NCBI GenBank assembly: GCA_030770425.1
Contig: JASJFT010000067.1
Span: 149,017-213,016, forward strand
Length of the DNA: 64,000 bases
Source: Darksidea phi
Taxonomy: Eukaryota; Ascomycota; Dothideomycetes; Pleosporales; Lentitheciaceae
Reading direction: 5' to 3'
A program made the translations under genes and the position numbers. Positions 22,608 through 34,576 of this stretch are shown piece by piece. Each line of letters begins with the position of its first letter. Position 1 is the first letter of the stretch. The notes under the pieces were generated by a model. That model did no database searches. It was given only the letters and a program-made list of their open reading frames with translations, and was not told the origin of the DNA.

Positions 22608-22921
22608 AGGATATTTGAGGGGGGTGTGGTGAGGCAGTGGACTTCTGGGTGTAAGATAGCCATGCTTTAAGGAGCATCGATAGATTAGCCTAGTACTGAG
22701 TTGGAACAATACAGTTAATGAAGCATGCTTGTCGGACTTTTGGAATTGAGTGATGCGGACAATGTGGGGACAGCCTGGGGAATACATCTTGACAAACGCG
22801 GGGCCGTCCATGGAAACTAACTCCATCTGTAAAGCTCCGTGAATCGAGCTCCGACCCCTCCATAAGTCAACACTCGCATGCTTTGACGCCTGCTTACGTC
22901 TTGTTATCGGCCTTGTCGACC
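22608..22921. other. Gap between RPN3 and ankyrin gene
   Basis: These 314 bases hold the 3' UTR of RPN3 and the promoter of the next gene on the same strand. No coding frame or clear TATA box is seen. Confidence 0.5.
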
Positions 22922-24085
22922 ATGCTCAAATACCATTATCATGTATGTCGCCTGCCCCAGGAACTGAAGTAATGTCTTACTATTAGGGATACGCCCATCC
23001 ATGTAGCATTTCGTGATCTCGAAGCTAACACACGCTACCTAGGATTGACGTACCGCGGCGTCTGCGCCGCGCCATTCTCCTCAACGACCTCGCGCTTGTA
23101 AAACGAATTGTCCAGAACAACCGGAAGTACTTGCAGAATCCAGATTTCACGGATAAGAGCAATACGAGTCTGCATCTGGCGACGAGACACGGATTTACGC
23201 AGATTGCTGTACGTCATGTCATACCCGGCTGTCTATTCTTTACAGTACGAGCTGAGTTCTGGGTGCCATGGGCTGATTTGGGAACTATTTAGGAATTCTT
23301 GATCGAGGCGGGACATGAGAAGGATGCTATTAGTAGGAATAATGATTGGGAGACTCCGCTTATGCTTGCGGCGGTAGCGGGCAAGGAGGATCTGGGCGTC
23401 ATGCTGGCGAAGCGCTTCCCGGAGTGCATAACATGGCAGAACAAAGATGGACTGGATGCCGTATGTCTCCCTTAATTCTCCCTCTGCTGCTCAATCTAAC
23501 AACCTACAGCTCATGCTCGCGTGCAAATCCGGCACCGGCACCCTCCATCTCATTCCAACGCTCCTCCTTCATGCCCCCACCATCCTCACATCGCGCGACC
23601 ACAAAGGCAACAATGCGCTCCACCACGCCTCTGCCGCCGGTGAACTAAAAGCCCTCCGTATGCTCCTCCAATACGGCGCGAATCCACTCGCACAAAACGC
23701 ATACTCTTGGACACCGGTACACTACTCTGCCACTCCAGCCGCAGAAGCGTATTTCAAAACGCTCATCATTGAGTTTGAGAAGAAGAAGGCGGAGGGAAAG
23801 AGGGTTGAGAGGGAAAGAGAGCGGCAGAGGAATGCCGGAGTTAGATTGGTTACGGATACGGAAGGGCTAGGTGGTGATGTTAAGGCAGGTGGAGGGGGTG
23901 GTGATAGTGGTGGTGGGAGGCAGAGAGCGAGAGATGATGCTGCTATTGCGGGATTGCCGGCGCCCGGGATGGAGTGGAGCCCTGTTGAGCGAAGGAGGGC
24001 TATGACACCAACAGAAAGAGGCGCTACGTGGTTTACTCCTACGGAAGGAACGAGGCCGAGAGCTGAAACTGGGGAATCTATGTAA
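22922..24085 (+). CDS. Ankyrin-repeat protein, AVO2-like
   Basis: Exons 22922-22968, 23043-23208, 23293-23460 and 23510-24085 give 318 aa. Introns are 74, 84 and 49 nt; the first uses a less usual GTAATG donor and sets a short 15-codon first exon. RRLRRAILLNDLALVKRIVQ opens the protein, followed by about four ankyrin repeats: NTSLHLATRHGFTQIAEFLIEAG, WETPLMLAAVAGKEDL, LDALMLACKSG and NNALHHASAAGELKALRMLL. The C-terminus is low-complexity and basic. The order resembles Avo2, the ankyrin subunit of TOR complex 2, but ankyrin proteins are hard to assign by eye, so no symbol is given. The first exon is the least certain part. Confidence 0.78.
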
Positions 24086-24262
24086 TGCATCATAAGTGTC
24101 TAGGAGCTTGCGGCGTCTTGGTGTTCGGATGCTAAGCATATGGGATGTGTTTGGCTGAACTGGATTTATGGATATTGGGATAGCGCACATATTTCCGTAG
24201 ATCATTCCCAGCCCTTCGATACTGGCAACAATTGCTTCTTATTGTGTTCAGGTTTTTCGAAA

Positions 24263-25098
24263 CTACACTGACGAACCACCATCAATACACAAATTCTGGC
24301 CCGTAACACTCCTACTTAAAGCCAATGTCCTAATCTGGTCTGCCACATCCTCCACCGTCGCCAGCCGCTTCAACTTAGTGTTATCCACTGCCTTCTGCCT
24401 CTTGCTTTCCGGAAACTTGAGTCCCCACTCCGTTAACATCATCCCCGGACTCACACTATTCACCCTAATCTGTGGCGCTAGAATAACAGCTAAGCCCTTC
24501 GCGAGGTGGATTTGTGCTGCCTTTGTCACCGCATACGGTAAACTTGACCCCGAAGGCTTTACACCCGCCACACTCGCCGTAGAAATGAAGGCGCCCTCAC
24601 TCTCGGCCAGCGCATTTTTGGCGGCATATGCGAGCCACAAGTGCGTCTTCACATTCATAACGAAGCATCTATCCCAATCGTCTTCGTTGACGCCTTCATC
24701 GATGTTGAGGAAGTTGGTCATGCGTGTCCATCCCGCATTCGAGACAACAACGTCCAGTCGGCCCATTGTTTTTACCGTATCTTGCACGAGGGCTTCCACG
24801 GAGGTTTTCGAGGAGACATCGGCTTGGACTAGGTGGAACCGCGGACTTGCTGGCGAAGTATGTGTGCTGGGCACTTTTGAGAGCTCGTCGATGAGGGATA
24901 GGGCGCGGGATTGATTGGACGAATAGTTTATTACCTTGGTGGTGTTAGTGAGATGCTCAATGCCAGACACTCGTATACATTGTCTATTGTAAACTAATAT
25001 GTACTTACGACGCGGAAGTCGGGCGCAAGCACACGCGCAACTTGGGCACCTAGGCCCGCGGAGCCGGCGGTGATTAGAGCAACTTTCTGGACTGACAT
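24263..25098 (-). CDS. Short-chain dehydrogenase/reductase
   Basis: Exons 25009-25098 and 24263-24934 give 253 aa; the intron is 74 nt, with the family strand restored as DFRVVINYSSNQSRA. The cofactor motif is TAGSAGLG, a variant of TGxxxGxG. NAG at LDVVVSNAG, the catalytic serine in FISTASVAG and YAVTK (Tyr and Lys) are all present. The C-terminus VTGQNLCIDGGSSV is typical of classical SDRs. The substrate cannot be told; the family is broad. The NYSSNQ after the second strand suggests NADP rather than NAD (inference). Confidence 0.9.
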
Positions 25099-27028
25099 TG
25101 TGACTGAGCCTTCAATCGCAAGGAAGAAAAGAGAGTCGAGTGGAAAATAGAAGAGCGAGCAGATCTCTATACATTTGCTTTCGCACTGGTATCGTTCATT
25201 GATGCGGTTCCGGCATGTGGGGTAGGAGTTCCGCCCTCGGAAGAGGATACACGGAACGCTTCCGCGCAAGGACGACGGACGGCATCATCGGCTTTGGATG
25301 ATCGAGTCGGCACACACGCTTTCACAGCTGTTAGATTGAACCATTCTTTCATGAAGGAAGAGGAGGAGACGGCCAATGCAGGGAAGGAATGGCCCATTTG
25401 CGCCCCGTCATCAAGTATCCATCAAGTCACGGTGCATTGAAATGGTCTAAAAACCCGGGCCAACTGCCCGCCATGCACTGCCAATGTGCTCCATCACAAA
25501 CAATCCTTACATGGACTTACGCTTCCTGCCAGGCTTCTCTCCTATCACTACTCAGATACGGCAAGTTTCCACCATGGCCCCACTTTTGATCCGTCGGGTT
25601 GTACATGGGCGATACGATGCTCAACCGTATTTAGTAGCCTGCTTACCGTCGACCTATAATCCTGGCCTCCCGGCCTGCTTACGAGCAAACGCAAGGGCAA
25701 CACTCTCTGCGCACAAAAGAGCTGGGAATAGCGCTGAGGTCGCACACGACAGAATTTTTTTTCGGCGCCTTTAGCCGTACAACGTGGACATGCACAATAC
25801 TCCTCGCGTCCTGCCGTCCAACGTGGCAACAACAACAACACGACAGCGTGCATCCCCCGCCCAGATAATCAATCGTTCGGCCAACCACCTCCAACGCGGG
25901 ACCCAGTGGAGACACAAGAAAGGGTGAGATATCAGGGGATGAAACAGGCTGTATTGATAGTGAAGGACGGGCCATTTGACGACTTCTCTGAAAGGGGAAA
26001 GAGCCGTGTGAGCGACAGCGTTGTACGCCCGGCGCAACGGCTACTCGAACGGAGTGATCGGTGAAGGCATTTGGGATGCGTTCGCCAGCGAAAAGGCTCG
26101 CCTTGCGAGTCGCGAATCCGGCGCTTTGACCGAACGTGGAAGGCCGGCGCGTAGCCGCCGCTAAAGCTTCAGCTCCTAGGGTTCGGCACGTTTTATTGGA
26201 AAGCGGGAAAAGGAAATATACACGGAATCCTTTCATGATTCTGCTGCCTTAGGTGAGAATATCAGATGTTGGAGGACCATCCTACTGGTCTGAAGACCGA
26301 AGGGACGCGCTCGTGTGCTCAATGCATTCTCGGTGCCGTCAGTGGCTGCCCTCAGAGCATGGGTGTAAGCCCGAACCATGGAGTAATTAGCAGGGAAGCG
26401 AGATGAATTGGCGCTCTGGCTGATATGGAAGCACAGACAAGAGTGCGTCTGGCCTAATCTCGCGGACCTGGGGCGTGGACGAATGCCCACGTTGATGGTC
26501 GTGTTGTTTTGTTCCTTTTGCAACTGATAGTTGGGTAGTCCATCTGAGAATTATCGATATTGGAAGATCCTAGACGTTAAGTCCGTCGCAACGGATCGTA
26601 TAATTCCAATCAAACCGTCACCAAGCACAAGTAAATGAATATTATACCAGCGAAAAGCATGTCAATTATATTGCCGACTGTCGTCGAAAGGACCAAAAGT
26701 CGGTGAACATGACGATCCGCCAGACCACACACAAATTCCTCTTCGAGCTAGGATTTGACAATGTAGCCCGTCCACAACGTGAATATTAAATTGTACAATC
26801 GAAAATGTTTGCAGCGACACACATGCGCGCAAGATCCATGGCCATGACCCCAGACTAACTCCGACATCGCAATGCAGGGGTATCGTGATGCAGAGCTGCT
26901 GAAGTCATAAACCATTAAGAATCCAATTCCCGTACCGATTAGACCCAATTACCGATCCATTCCATCACAGAGGCTCAAACGCTAGATTCCAGAAAACCCA
27001 GCGTGACTGCCTTCAGCGATAAAGTCGC
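25099..27028. other. Long gene-poor spacer
   Basis: About 1.9 kb without a supported gene. Open frames up to 185 codons exist on the minus strand at 25679-26236, but the residues are cysteine- and arginine-rich without any family pattern. The left end is the promoter of the dehydrogenase. The right end, after about 26.5 kb, is AT-richer and should hold the 3' region of the cell-wall gene. No tRNA, transposon ends or inverted repeats are evident. Confidence 0.45.
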
Positions 27029-27565
27029 TTACAAGTAAGCGACGAGGGCACCGGCAACAGCGAGGAGAGAGAGGCCAGCCTTGCCAGCGGCACCGGGGAA
27101 CTCGGTAGGCGTGGGAGCACCAGTGGTGGGGGCACCAGTTCCGGTGGGGTAAGAAGGAGGCGCCGGGGCATTGGTGGTGCCGTTGCCGGTCGGGTAGACA
27201 GGAGCAGGAGCAGGAGCAGTGCTGGGGCCCGGCACGTAGGTGGATGGGACCTCAGGAGCGGTGGTGGGCACAACCTGTGGGATTATTAGTCTTCGCCGGA
27301 TAAACAAAAACCAGAGTTGGAGAGTACTTACGGGGTAGGTGATGGTGCACGGGCCGGTGATGGTCAGGGTGGTAGGCTCGGTGACGGTGATGGTCGACGA
27401 GGGGCCGACGGGGATCTCGGTCGGGCCAGTGCAGGTCGCGATGTAGGTGTCAGTGGTACCGACGGTGGTGGTCTCGTAGGTTGGCGGGGGGAGCGGCGTG
27501 GTGGTGTTGTACGCATAGGCGTTGGCAGCAGCCACGAAGGCAGCGACGGCGACGAAGGACTTCAT
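27029..27565 (-). CDS. GPI-anchored cell-wall protein, CCG-6-like
   Basis: Exons 27332-27565 and 27029-27274 give 159 aa. The 57-nt intron (GTAAGT to CCCACAG, branch GACTAAT) is a multiple of three and has no stop, so it reads through as 19 extra residues; the splice signals and the foreign-looking hydrophobic and basic insert argue it is removed. MKSFVAVAAFVAAANA is a signal peptide. A Thr/Pro-rich body with two cysteines (IATCTGPTEIPVG; LTITGPCTITYP) follows. The C-terminus ends in small residues plus a hydrophobic tail (AGKAGLSLLAVAGALVAYL), a GPI-anchor signal. The pattern resembles Neurospora clock-controlled CCG-6. It should sit on the outer surface. A TATA box lies about 140 bases upstream. 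Confidence 0.85.
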   Translation of the reverse strand: MKSFVAVAAFVAAANAYAYNTTTPLPPPTYETTTVGTTDTYIATCTGPTEIPVGPSSTITVTEPTTLTITGPCTITYPVSTLQLWFLFIRRRLIIPQVVPTTAPEVPSTYVPGPSTAPAPAPVYPTGNGTTNAPAPPSYPTGTGAPTTGAPTPTEFPGAAGKAGLSLLAVAGALVAYL

Positions 27566-29320
27566 TTTGATTGTTGGGTTGGGATTATTTACGTTGGGAA
27601 TTAAGTATAGAGGTGGTGAAAACGAGTGAAATCGGCGAAGACCGGAGTATTAAGTATAGCGAGTGCGTGGTGAGGAAACTAGAAGAGGAGCAGCACTGGA
27701 GCACTTTATATCCCCAGTGCACAACGTCCCTTGCCACGCCCGCCATGGCGTCTAGCAGGGGGAGTCTTTCCATGGTTGCATTCGTTTACCGACATTGGGA
27801 TGTCTTGGCCCTGTGTGTGGCGTTCCCGGCGATAGAGTCTGACGATACGGAATAGGGGCGACCATAGCGCACGGGTATCTGAGCTTACTGAGTCGTCCAA
27901 CAGGGTAAACCGGAGACGAAAGGAAATTGACAGGCCAATAACCCCCTGCCAAGCACCCATGGAGCCTCAACACCTCCACGTCCGTCGCCAACCCCTTTTC
28001 GGTATAGCATGGCTAGTGCAGGAGTTATTCACGCAGCACAACCGCTAAGCTAACCTGAATGGTTCATGGTTCCTAAGCTCGATGATGGTTACGCCGCACA
28101 AAAGGAAGACGTCGATTCTTGTGTGACAGTGCTGTAGGCGGCGAGGGGGACGTTCAGGATCCAAGCGGAAGAACTCCAGCCAACTCGGTCATGACTGTCG
28201 CTCTCCCAGCAATGGGGTGCCCAAGGTCTTGAAGTTGGCGAATTCATAGGTCGTCGAAACGGCGACCGCCTTTCGAGCGCTGTCGGCTGGGGGATGCTTG
28301 CCACCCACACTCTGAGCAAAAATAGGCGCCGGCACAATAGCGAAGGCCTAGCTAACAGGAACGACTTAGACCGAAAAAGCAGCTATGAGCCGAGCTTCTC
28401 TGGGGATGGCGAAGGATCCGCCCAGCGTGCGCACGGGTTCCTGCATCTGGAATTCTGGCCATCCACTAGAGCTGGACGGTGGGTTGGTGTCAGCGAGGTG
28501 GCAAGACGCGGAGAAACCGAACAGTGGTCACAGCAGGTACCACTGAGCTGACAAGGTCGAAGGCACCAGGCACCCTTCAGCTTCTGAGGACAACGTCGTC
28601 GATGAGGCGGATTGCGACTGCGCGGTGCAGCTTCGGCGTCGGCCGTAAACGCCCATTAATAACTGCATGACATTCATTGGCGTTTATGCATCGCCGTGGC
28701 CGCGTCTCTCTTCGGCGGCATGGTAATTTCGCATCGCGGATCTACAAGCCATGAACGTTGTTAAGCGGTAGCAGCGCCATGGCTGATATCGAATTTCCTG
28801 CATGGCCCATAACCGTGTGTGGTGCTAGATAAAAACAGCCTTTCGCGATGACTAACGGGCGATCCGAAATAGAGAGACGAGAGATTGTACAGGGGGTTTG
28901 CAGGCCCAGTAGAGAATTCACGGCGTACCGTGCCTTGAAGGTAATCAAGAGGAGCTGGACGTGGAGGAAAGTGGTGCACATGTGACGGTCGGAACTCACA
29001 CGTGCTTTTCATTGGGCGGCGCACGGGGGGTACATGAGGGGGAAAGCTCCACCACCGCCACTACCCCTTTGGGAGACGCATAACATTGAGCTGTCTCCGA
29101 CTCTCGCAAGCTGGCCCAGCCTCCACATCTTCTCCACCAGCACCGCCAGCGAGCCATTGTGTTCACCCATCCAGATCCTGTAGCCTCGCTGGGTGGGCAG
29201 TGGTACAGCAGCTTGCCACGTCCTGCAACACACCTTCAACGAAGTACTGCCCGCTGAGGGAAATCAGGCTGGGTATTCCACTGAATAGCCCACAATAAAG
29301 GACCAGAATCCGCGAGAACA
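27566..29320. other. Gene-poor spacer
   Basis: About 1.75 kb between divergent genes. It holds the promoter of the cell-wall gene at its left end and that of the SET-domain gene at its right end. Short frames in the middle, on both strands, show no protein pattern. No repeats are obvious. Confidence 0.45.
27705..27710 (-). promoter_or_regulatory. TATA box of the cell-wall gene
   Basis: GATATAAAGT on the minus strand lies about 140 bases upstream of the start codon at 27565. Its placement fits a highly expressed, regulated gene with a 5' UTR of about 110 bases. Confidence 0.6.
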
Positions 29321-29914
29321 ATGGTTCCCAGAGGCTGGCCTACGGAGATTGTCTATTTACATGCGCCATGCTACTCCAAGAAAGTCAAGGGCCATGTTTT
29401 CAACACTACACTGATCTCCTCAAAGTTGGACTTACCTTCGAACGAGCAGGCACGCAAGATCAGCGGAGCGCATACCAACGTCAGGATCGCCCCGATAACA
29501 ACTCCTTCTCATCCTGCCAACGGGCAATACGGCCTCTTTGCGAGCCAGCATCTCGCGCCGGATTCCTTCATCCTTCCATATCTAGGCTATGTTCACGACC
29601 GGACAGACACCGATGAGAGGTCCGATTACGACCTGTCTCTAGACCGTGAGCATGGCATTGGTGTCGACGCCTCAAAAATGGGCAACGAAGCCAGGTTCAT
29701 CAATGACTATCGGGGGGTGTCGACGCGGGCGAACGCTGAGTTCCGAGACATCTTTGTTGATCTAGGAAACGGCAAAGTGGAAAAACGAGTGGGTGTCTTT
29801 GTGCTGAGTGCTGGGAAGAGCGGTAAAAGAGCGAAGGGTATCGGGAAGAGTGAAGAGATACTGGTGAGCTACGGGAAGGGATTCTGGAGCGAGCGGCTCG
29901 CGACACAGGAATGA
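29321..29914 (+). CDS. SET-domain protein
   Basis: One exon, 197 aa. The SET fold shows as NGQYGLFASQHLAPDSFILPYLG (GxG-like start, then the FI-YLG strand), NEARFINDYRGV in place of the usual NHSCxPN, and EEILVSYGKGFW in place of ELTYDY. GKVEKRVGVFVLSAGKSG lies between them. All three parts of the S-adenosylmethionine/substrate fold are present, but the catalytic tyrosines differ, so activity on histones is not certain. I recall this compact type as conserved in filamentous fungi. No pre- or post-SET cysteines are seen. Function unknown; methyltransferase is the likely class. Confidence 0.8.
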   Translation: MVPRGWPTEIVYLHAPCYSKKVKGHVFNTTLISSKLDLPSNEQARKISGAHTNVRIAPITTPSHPANGQYGLFASQHLAPDSFILPYLGYVHDRTDTDERSDYDLSLDREHGIGVDASKMGNEARFINDYRGVSTRANAEFRDIFVDLGNGKVEKRVGVFVLSAGKSGKRAKGIGKSEEILVSYGKGFWSERLATQE

Positions 29915-32105
29915 AGTCAGAAAACTGGTCGTCTTCGCCCACGATCAAGTTGACTCGTACGGCGTATCCCACGAGACATCCCTCCGGCTTGCTGTAAGTT
30001 CTTGTGCATGCGACCGGCTGCCGACGAAGGTTCGGGTGTCATGGCTATTGCGCAAGGATGCAGGAAGAACGCCCAAGCCGATTGCTGCATCTCTCATTCA
30101 GCGAACAATCACACATGCATCGAATAATCTAGGAGCCCTCGCAGCACTCTATACGTTCAACTTCGCCATCCTAAATGTATCTTCTAGTGACGAGCTCGAT
30201 GGAAGACTCCGAGCGCCAGGACAACTGCCGTAGGCGCCGGACTTCCTTATATTGAGATGTTGTTCTAAGACAAGCCTATGGACCTGTGTACTGATGCTGA
30301 AAGTAAGGTGGTAGCCCACGGAAGGCAACAACACGGACTGCGACGTCATCATGAGACTCGTCGCCTCGCTATCTGCAACATATTCCGCAGGTTCTGTGCT
30401 AAAATCTTGGTGTACATAAGATGGAAAATCATGCTGAATGCTGTTTACCGCCTGTCCGATGGAATACCCAGCTCGACAGGCCTCAGTACACAGCAAGCGG
30501 CGGATGAACGACCTCAACCGACCGACATAATTCGACGGCACATATTGGGTAACATGGAATATGCACTCGAATGTTCTAGACAAGGTTTCGAAAAAGTAAC
30601 TATGTCCCACGTGCATTGTATGGGTAATGCGCCGGCACGACAGCACGGACGGAATGACGTCCAGCGCACCGGAAGGATGAAACTGAGTTTTTGCCGCGGT
30701 CTCCCTCACAGGACGCCCGCCACATGTCGTTGAACGCCCGCCGCACTCGTCAGCTTTCCACCTCCGGCCCCAGGGAATGAAGTCGGGTTAGGTGCACAAT
30801 CTGGCTAGAGAACGGTAGAATCCGCGCGAACATGGCGTTTGAAGCCAGAGTGACCTCTGAAAAGGCTTGCAATAAGAGCTGAAGGATGCGAATGAGCCAC
30901 GTAAAGAGGCTGGAGAAGACTTGTTCTAATTTCAACTGATGTGGCGGTGACGACACAAGGTGTAATCAAGGCTTGGGATGGCTTAGAGACTCTGTCCTAA
31001 ACGGCGTATTTTGATTAGCTTTCGAGAGTGAAACATGGGAGCGGCTCTTGCGACAAACGTTGGGCTGACTGGATACGAAGAGGTGACGTCGGGGGTCTGA
31101 CTGTGGCCGGCCTCAAGCGAGCCTCGGGAGCAACGACCGTGGTCAACGATCGTTGTTATACTCGCCAACGTCATTCTATTTTCACACTCAGCCAACGGAG
31201 TCGACAGGAAAAGCCTCTCTATATGCCGAGATGGAGTACTTACCCAATGGAAAACATGCACCTCGGAGGCCGCAGGATGGAAATGCAGCGACGCGAGAGT
31301 CATATAGCATGCATGCAGGTACCGCCAGTCACGAAAGGCCACGGGATCTGCAGGAACCGGTGTCTTCCAACGTTGGGGCCAAAGGAATCACGATCTCGAT
31401 GCTGTGCTGCATCCTGTTCTGAGGCGCCCTGCGAGCCGTGATGGCGGTGACGTGATGTGGTCTTGGCCAGTTTCGCACGGCACCACAATGCCTGCGATCG
31501 CCAGATGAGCCTCTGCCCACCAATCACGACCCCCAGCGTTATCCTTGGCCTTCTTCCGGGGCTCCGGCAAGGATGCTCAAAGGTATCCACTGGAAGGGCG
31601 CGAGCCGGATTCAGCCATGGGAAAGGCGAAGCGGATTTCACGTCATGGCCGCATCGGTAACAGAGAATGCGCATCCTTTGCATTCGATAAAAAGGCCCCC
31701 TTGGGCCTCGTTTGCTGCCGTTTGCAACTCCAACAACGCTCGTCCTGCTTCTCCAACTTTATTCTCAAACTCAACCCCAGTTCTTGTTACCTACAAAGTA
31801 TTGTGCCTTCGTATCCAATAGTCGACCCCTCTTCTGACGGCAACCTCTCGGAATTCGCACCGCCAACCACGCCATCGAACCACCGCCAGTTAGCTCCGCC
31901 CGCACCCGTTCCAGAACGACCTCACGTTATTGCGAGCCTTAGCGCAGCTGTACCCCTCGCTGCTTGGAACCCCTTCGTCAAATACCGACATTCCCCGCAT
32001 CCAACCCCCGATACTTTTTCACTTCAGCTACACCGAACACCCCGAATCAAGCGTCATCCTCTACCATTCAGGTTCAGCAAAATTTAGGTATATCCGCCAA
32101 GGACA
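29915..32105. other. Gene-poor spacer and long leader
   Basis: About 2.2 kb without a supported coding frame. A minus-strand frame of 186 codons at 30149-30709 has no family pattern. From about 31,684 (GATAAAAAGG, TATA-like) the sequence becomes pyrimidine-rich with CAAC and CTCC runs, which suggests a 5' UTR of around 390 bases for the next gene. Frames open across it are best explained by low complexity. Confidence 0.45.
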
Positions 32106-32665
32106 ATGGGAGTGAGTACAACCTGCCGTGAAGAGTCAACACCTGAGTCTTACTAACCCTCACTTAGGACGAAACGATGCAAAAGTACATGCTTCTGTCA
32201 TCACAAGAAGAAGCCATCCGCCGTCGCCTATCCCTCCAACTTCCCACGCCTGCGCCAATGGCTGCCTCATCTCCCGAATTCCAGTCGCTGTCCTCGTCAC
32301 CCACCGACTTCCGTTCTGTCTGGTCGCCTGGCTACAGTTCGACCTGCCCATCGCCAACAGCACCTATCGCTACACAGCCTGGCGCAACATATCGACACAG
32401 TATCGCGGATATGGAAGACGCTCACAAACTCAGTGAGCTCAACCAAGAGATCAAAGCCACCCTAACTGAGCTCCTTAATACTGAGTCTGTACGCTCGGAT
32501 GAAAAGTTTCGTGCCTGGATCCAGGGTCGTCTTATGGCAGCTGAACATCGGATCCGTCATCAACGACGACGACGCTCAAGCGGTTCGGATCATGACCGGG
32601 AGTTTGCTTCATCCATTGCAGAGCACCTGGATCTTGGCATGCACGCTTCTAGAACCTGGAGTTGA
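32106..32665 (+). CDS. Small conserved protein of unknown function
   Basis: Exons 32106-32111 and 32168-32665 give 167 aa. The first exon is only ATGGGA; the 56-nt intron (GTGAGT to CACTTAG, branch TACTAAC) joins it to give MGDETMQKYMLLSSQEEAIR. A serine/proline-rich middle (SSPEFQSLSSSPTDFRSVWS) is followed by a helical part (HKLSELNQEIKATLTELLN; AWIQGRLMAAEHRIRHQRRRR) with a basic cluster. I do not recognise a family. Without the first exon, translation could start at the in-frame ATG at 32177. A long pyrimidine-rich leader precedes the gene. Confidence 0.62.
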
Positions 32666-34576
32666 GTAACGCGATGTTGCATTTTGCGCCCGCCCTCCAC
32701 GCCGAATGGAGGCTTCCATGACCTGTCAGGCACTGAAAACTACCACGGCGTGTGGTTCATAGCCATGCGCAACGACAGGTCGAGACTCGATTGAGTGGGG
32801 ATGGTAGAGATCACTATTACTTGTGGTGGAAGATTGTATGATGCGATGGTTAGCTGGGAATGGACGGTATGGCACAAGGTGTTTCCTTCTGAACTGAAGT
32901 GCTCAAATCAGAATGCATATTATGATACCCAACTGCATGCGTTACTTGGAAGCGCAACGTCTGCGCTAGATGACTGGTTAGCTAGCCTATCAACGAATTG
33001 TTCATTGCCAACAACCCTCCACGCACTCTTCTAGATTGACAGTCGTGCCGCGAAACCTGTATTACGTTATGACGTGCGTATAGACCCACCGCTTCCGATT
33101 TCCTCCCTCGAGCTGAGAGATACACGGTATGGTAATGGGTTTTGCCGTCTGAAAACGCTCCACTACCACCTGGAAGGTTCCGCGACCTAAGAAACGTCCC
33201 AAGCGCCACAACTCCACAACAAAATATGCTGCAAGCGGGGCTCCAGCCAAGAAAAATGTCATACCGAAATCATCGTTGGCTACCTACCGAGTTGCCAACT
33301 ACACCCAAGCATCCGATCCCGCATTATGACGTTCACCCTCCCACCCTCCAACACCAATACAAAGAAGATCCCTTCCCGAAACCGCCTCGCCGCGTCAACA
33401 ATATACTACACGGCAACCTCCATTTCCATTTCAGAAACTTGGATAGGGTGCGCCTAGAACCTCTTATCGAAACCCGTCCCAACAAAAATTTGGCGATCTG
33501 ACGGCAGTGCTGCAATCGCTAGGTGCAGGGTAAGCGACGGCGCATGGAGGGCTGAATGCGGGGTTGATCGACCCTTTTTTTTTCCTGCAGCCCAGCCTTG
33601 TTGTTGAGGGATAGGTGTTCGGTTGCTGTGATACGCGTAGGGGCTTGGGCGCGTATGCAGGGTGTGCATGATTGGGTGGTCCATGATTTGTGACGAAGCA
33701 CACCGACGGGGTGGCTGCCTTGTGGTCGAAGTGTTAGTTGGGACCTTGGGCCACACTTGTTCTCCTAAGAATGTTGCTACGAAAGCACGCGTGCGGCCTT
33801 TATGAGCACATCGTGCAGGTGCGTTTAACGGAATGGCCTATAGAATGCAGCAAGGTAATCAGGATGTGCAATGCGCGGTACAAGGTATAGCGTAGCTATC
33901 ACTTTATGACAGACTACCGTGAGTAAAATCCCCAGTCGTCCACCCCGTTTCAACGACCAACTGGAGCTTGTCTAAATCCTCGTCCCGGAACAGGGTAAGT
34001 AGAAGAAACGAATCCATCAGTCAGCATGAACCTTCGAATAACCCTTTCTAGGGCCTTCGCATCGTTCTCCTAGATGTCGCAACCTATTGCTATCAAGGTA
34101 ACTAGTAACTAGTACGGTACGCACTGAGGACTCGACCGTCTCTGCCTCTGGAGAATAAGTACGGCTTCGAGAACCATCTAATGAGCGTTCCACATTAGTT
34201 TCGCATGTTTAGAGCCACAGAGCGAGAAGATTTAGAAAATCTTCTGTCCAACAAGAGAACCTGAAGACGCTCAACACCCAGATACACTCAATATATTGCG
34301 TAGGTATTGCTAGCCCTGGATACCTAAATACATGTTGTGCTTTGTGTCATTGAATGCTACTTACACATATTAGGATGTTCTATGTACAAGGTGTTCATAG
34401 ACAAGATCACAGCATAGAGACATGCGCAAACCCACGTCCCTGCATCATTCATCGTAGCTGTTATACCTGTAGATGTTTTGCATACAGGATCGCGCATATT
34501 CGGTGTAACCTGCCCCAGCCGATCCAGCACTAGGTACTGTGACTTTCCTATCCCAAGTGACGGATTCAGAACTTGC
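32666..34576. other. Gene-poor spacer
   Basis: About 1.9 kb. An open frame at 33142-33501 (plus) is proline-rich without a known pattern. A T9 run lies near 33576. The right part is the 3' region of ALG1, which is transcribed leftward. Nothing else is supported. Confidence 0.45.

Noticed and set aside
25679..26236. 185-codon minus-strand open frame
   Set aside because: It has no Met-proximal conserved pattern, is rich in Cys and Arg, and lies in GC-richer DNA where chance frames are common.
30149..30709. 186-codon minus-strand open frame
   Set aside because: No domain, signal peptide or splice structure fits, and the residue mix looks random.
31545..32087. 180-codon plus-strand frame before the 167-aa gene
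   Set aside because: It overlaps the pyrimidine-rich leader, has low-complexity Ser/Pro content and does not splice in frame with the next exon.
33142..33501. 119-codon proline-rich plus-strand frame
   Set aside because: No family pattern is seen and the opposite strand is equally open.
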